A DNA stretch of 43,297 bases from F23-D06 sp947165685 (GTDB taxonomy: Bacteria; Bacteroidota; Bacteroidia; Bacteroidales; WCHB1-69). Under the pieces are notes generated by a model, which worked only from the letters and a program-made list of their open reading frames with translations, searched no databases and was not told where the DNA came from. Made by a program: the position numbers and the translations under genes. The stretch lies in NCBI GenBank assembly GCA_947165685.1, contig CAMVBK010000026.1:1-43297 (forward strand). Direction: 5' to 3'. This document shows positions 42,414-43,297 of this stretch, piece by piece (position 1 is the stretch's first letter; each line of letters begins with the position of its first letter).

Positions 42414-42476
42414 TTGGCTGTTGGCTGTTAGCTCTGACAATGACAATAACTATAACTATAACTTAAACTATTACTT
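42414..42476. repeat. Heptamer array followed by a hexamer array
   Basis: TTGGCTG twice and TTAGCTC (42414-42434) run directly into seven 6-bp units: TGACAA twice, TAACTA twice, TAACTT, AAACTA and TTACTT (42435-42476). The heptamer begins 3 bp after the sufD stop and matches the 6.8-kb array in reverse complement. Confidence 0.85.
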
Positions 42477-42489
42477 TTGAGCGGCCAGT

Positions 42490-42524
42490 AATCGCCATTC
42501 ACTGATCACCATTCACTAATCACT
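42490..42524. repeat. Heptamer array abutting the rlmH start codon (5 x 7 bp)
   Basis: Units AATCGCC, ATTCACT, GATCACC, ATTCACT, AATCACT end at the base before the rlmH ATG. The array thus replaces the whole leader and ribosome-binding region. The words are the reverse complement of the array between mrp and thyA. Confidence 0.9.
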
Positions 42525-42995
42525 ATGAAAATCAAACTGATATGGATTGGCAAGCCCGATGGTGATGTCTTTGACGAGGCCATCCGGCAATACACGGCCA
42601 AGATTGCGACCTACATCCCGTATGAAACCGTGGCGATTCCATATTTGAAAAATGCCAAGTCGATGCCGGTGGAGGAGCAGAAGAAGCGCGAGGGTGAACT
42701 GATACTCAAGAAGATAGAGTCGGACGAATATGTAGTGCTGTGGGACGAGCGCGGCAAGGAGAAAACCTCCGTGCAGTTTGCGGAGTTCATCCAGCAGCGC
42801 GCCAATTCGGGATTGAAGACGCTCACCTTCGTGATTGGCGGCGCGTATGGTTTCTCCGAGGCCGTCTATGCCCGCCAGAACGCGCAGTTGGCCCTTTCGA
42901 AGCTCACCTTCCCGCACATCATGGTGCGCCTGATCTTCGCCGAGCAACTCTATCGGGCGTGCACGATTTTGCGCGGGGAGCCGTATCATCATTGA
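42525..42995 (+). CDS. rlmH: 23S rRNA (pseudouridine1915-N3)-methyltransferase
   Basis: 156 residues, the family length. It is a SPOUT-fold methyltransferase with the knot region FVIGGAYGFSEAVYAR and the C-terminal LSKLTFPHIMVRLIFAEQLY. It methylates pseudouridine 1915 in helix 69 of 23S rRNA. The ATG follows a heptamer array directly, so there is no ordinary leader and no -7 box nearby. It may be read through from sufCD. Confidence 0.96.
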   Translation: MKIKLIWIGKPDGDVFDEAIRQYTAKIATYIPYETVAIPYLKNAKSMPVEEQKKREGELILKKIESDEYVVLWDERGKEKTSVQFAEFIQQRANSGLKTLTFVIGGAYGFSEAVYARQNAQLALSKLTFPHIMVRLIFAEQLYRACTILRGEPYHH

Positions 42996-43019
42996 ACGCC
43001 TACTGACTAATTCTAAGCT

Positions 43020-43297
43020 TCAAATATTTGCATAGTCAGAGCGAACCAAAGAGATCAAATCATCGAAAAATTCATCGACAGATACCGTGTTCTCCATAAT
43101 TCTTGCCTTGCGTGAAGATTGCAGGGAAGGTGTTTCGGAATTTTTTTTTACGCCGTAAGGCAACTTTGGCTCTTCCACTTTAAGAGGTTCCTTTTGTTTC
43201 TCTTGGTATTTTTTTCAGAAGAGTACGCTTTTGGTAGAAATTTATAATCCCCAAATCAAACCGTGCGCCTTTCCCAAATCAAACCGTGCGCCTTTCA
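43020..43297 (-). pseudogene. Decayed gene fragment (5' side beyond the window)
   Basis: Read on the minus strand, one frame gives GARFDLGIINFYQKRTLLKK. A second frame continues KKYQEKQKEPLKVEEPKLPY and ends with a separate 25-residue piece (MENTVSVDEFFDDLISL onward) and a TGA at 43020-43022. The two frames join at a run of seven A, so removing one A restores a single frame. An out-of-frame 23-bp duplication lies further upstream. This looks like a decaying or mobile-element-derived gene; the family is not identified. Programmed slippage at the A run is an alternative. Confidence 0.5.
43251..43296. repeat. Perfect 23-bp direct repeat, two adjacent copies at the window edge
   Basis: Two identical 23-bp units (43251-43273 and 43274-43296) starting CCAAATCAAACC, with no spacer. 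A third copy may lie beyond the edge. 23 is not a multiple of three, so the duplication breaks the overlapping reading frame. Confidence 0.95.

Noticed and set aside
43251..43296. CRISPR array start at the right edge
   Set aside because: The two 23-bp units are adjacent with no spacer and no cas gene is present. It is a tandem duplication.
42996..43297. tRNA or other structured RNA gene after rlmH
   Set aside because: No cloverleaf, CCA end or strong stem was found. The region is better explained by a broken minus-strand frame.

Overview
The window looks like a Bacteroidota (Bacteroidales-like) chromosome. Three lines of evidence support this. Eleven genes are preceded by the Bacteroidota -7 promoter box (TAnnTTTGC). 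There are two proteins with type IX secretion (T9SS) C-terminal sorting domains (YPNP type) and a third with only the tail of one. There are also a GldB-like lipoprotein, a DUF5686 outer-membrane protein and many short-lipobox lipoproteins. The -7 box often lies inside the naive first codons of an open frame, so several starts are corrected here on that basis.

Left part (1-16 kb). The 3' end of a peptidase-type ABC exporter is interrupted in frame by repeat DNA. Then come minus-strand housekeeping genes: trmN6, manA and a secreted hypothetical; rfbC and thyA; and an NBP35/Mrp-type P-loop ATPase. A second minus-strand operon runs from a lone N-terminal transketolase half through an LptF/LptG permease, a GT4 glycosyltransferase and dxs to a low-molecular-weight protein tyrosine phosphatase. 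Upstream of it is a two-gene locus, a TerB_N/TerB_C protein plus a BrxC/BrxD-like (DUF2791) ATPase. It resembles the core of a Ter/BREX-associated DNA-processing or defence module, but no helicase is present. It is the best candidate for an under-described system in the window.

Middle part (16-26 kb). A DUF5686 outer-membrane protein converges on a class II aldolase with an altered zinc site. Next is a membrane-anchored LytTR regulator with an extra C-terminal winged helix and no kinase or receiver domain. Opposite it stands a Cys/His-rich lipoprotein. A patchy AT-rich accessory stretch of secreted proteins follows: a second lipoprotein, a T9SS protein and a metzincin-like protease with an eroded start and C-terminus. 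L-fucose isomerase closes this part.

Right part (26-43 kb). A 3144-residue C10 (streptopain-type) cysteine protease carries two beta-helix units, a CUB-like domain nested in the second unit, 49-residue Cys repeats and a T9SS tail. It is followed by gldB-like, ssb, alaS (minus strand), sufCD (no sufB), rlmH and a decayed gene fragment at the right edge that contains a 23-bp tandem duplication.

Across the window there are eight short arrays with an exact 7-bp period. They belong to a few word families that recur in both orientations at distant sites. Some arrays intrude into coding sequence or supply stop codons. Together with two palindromic elements they form a dispersed repeat system that the genes do not explain.
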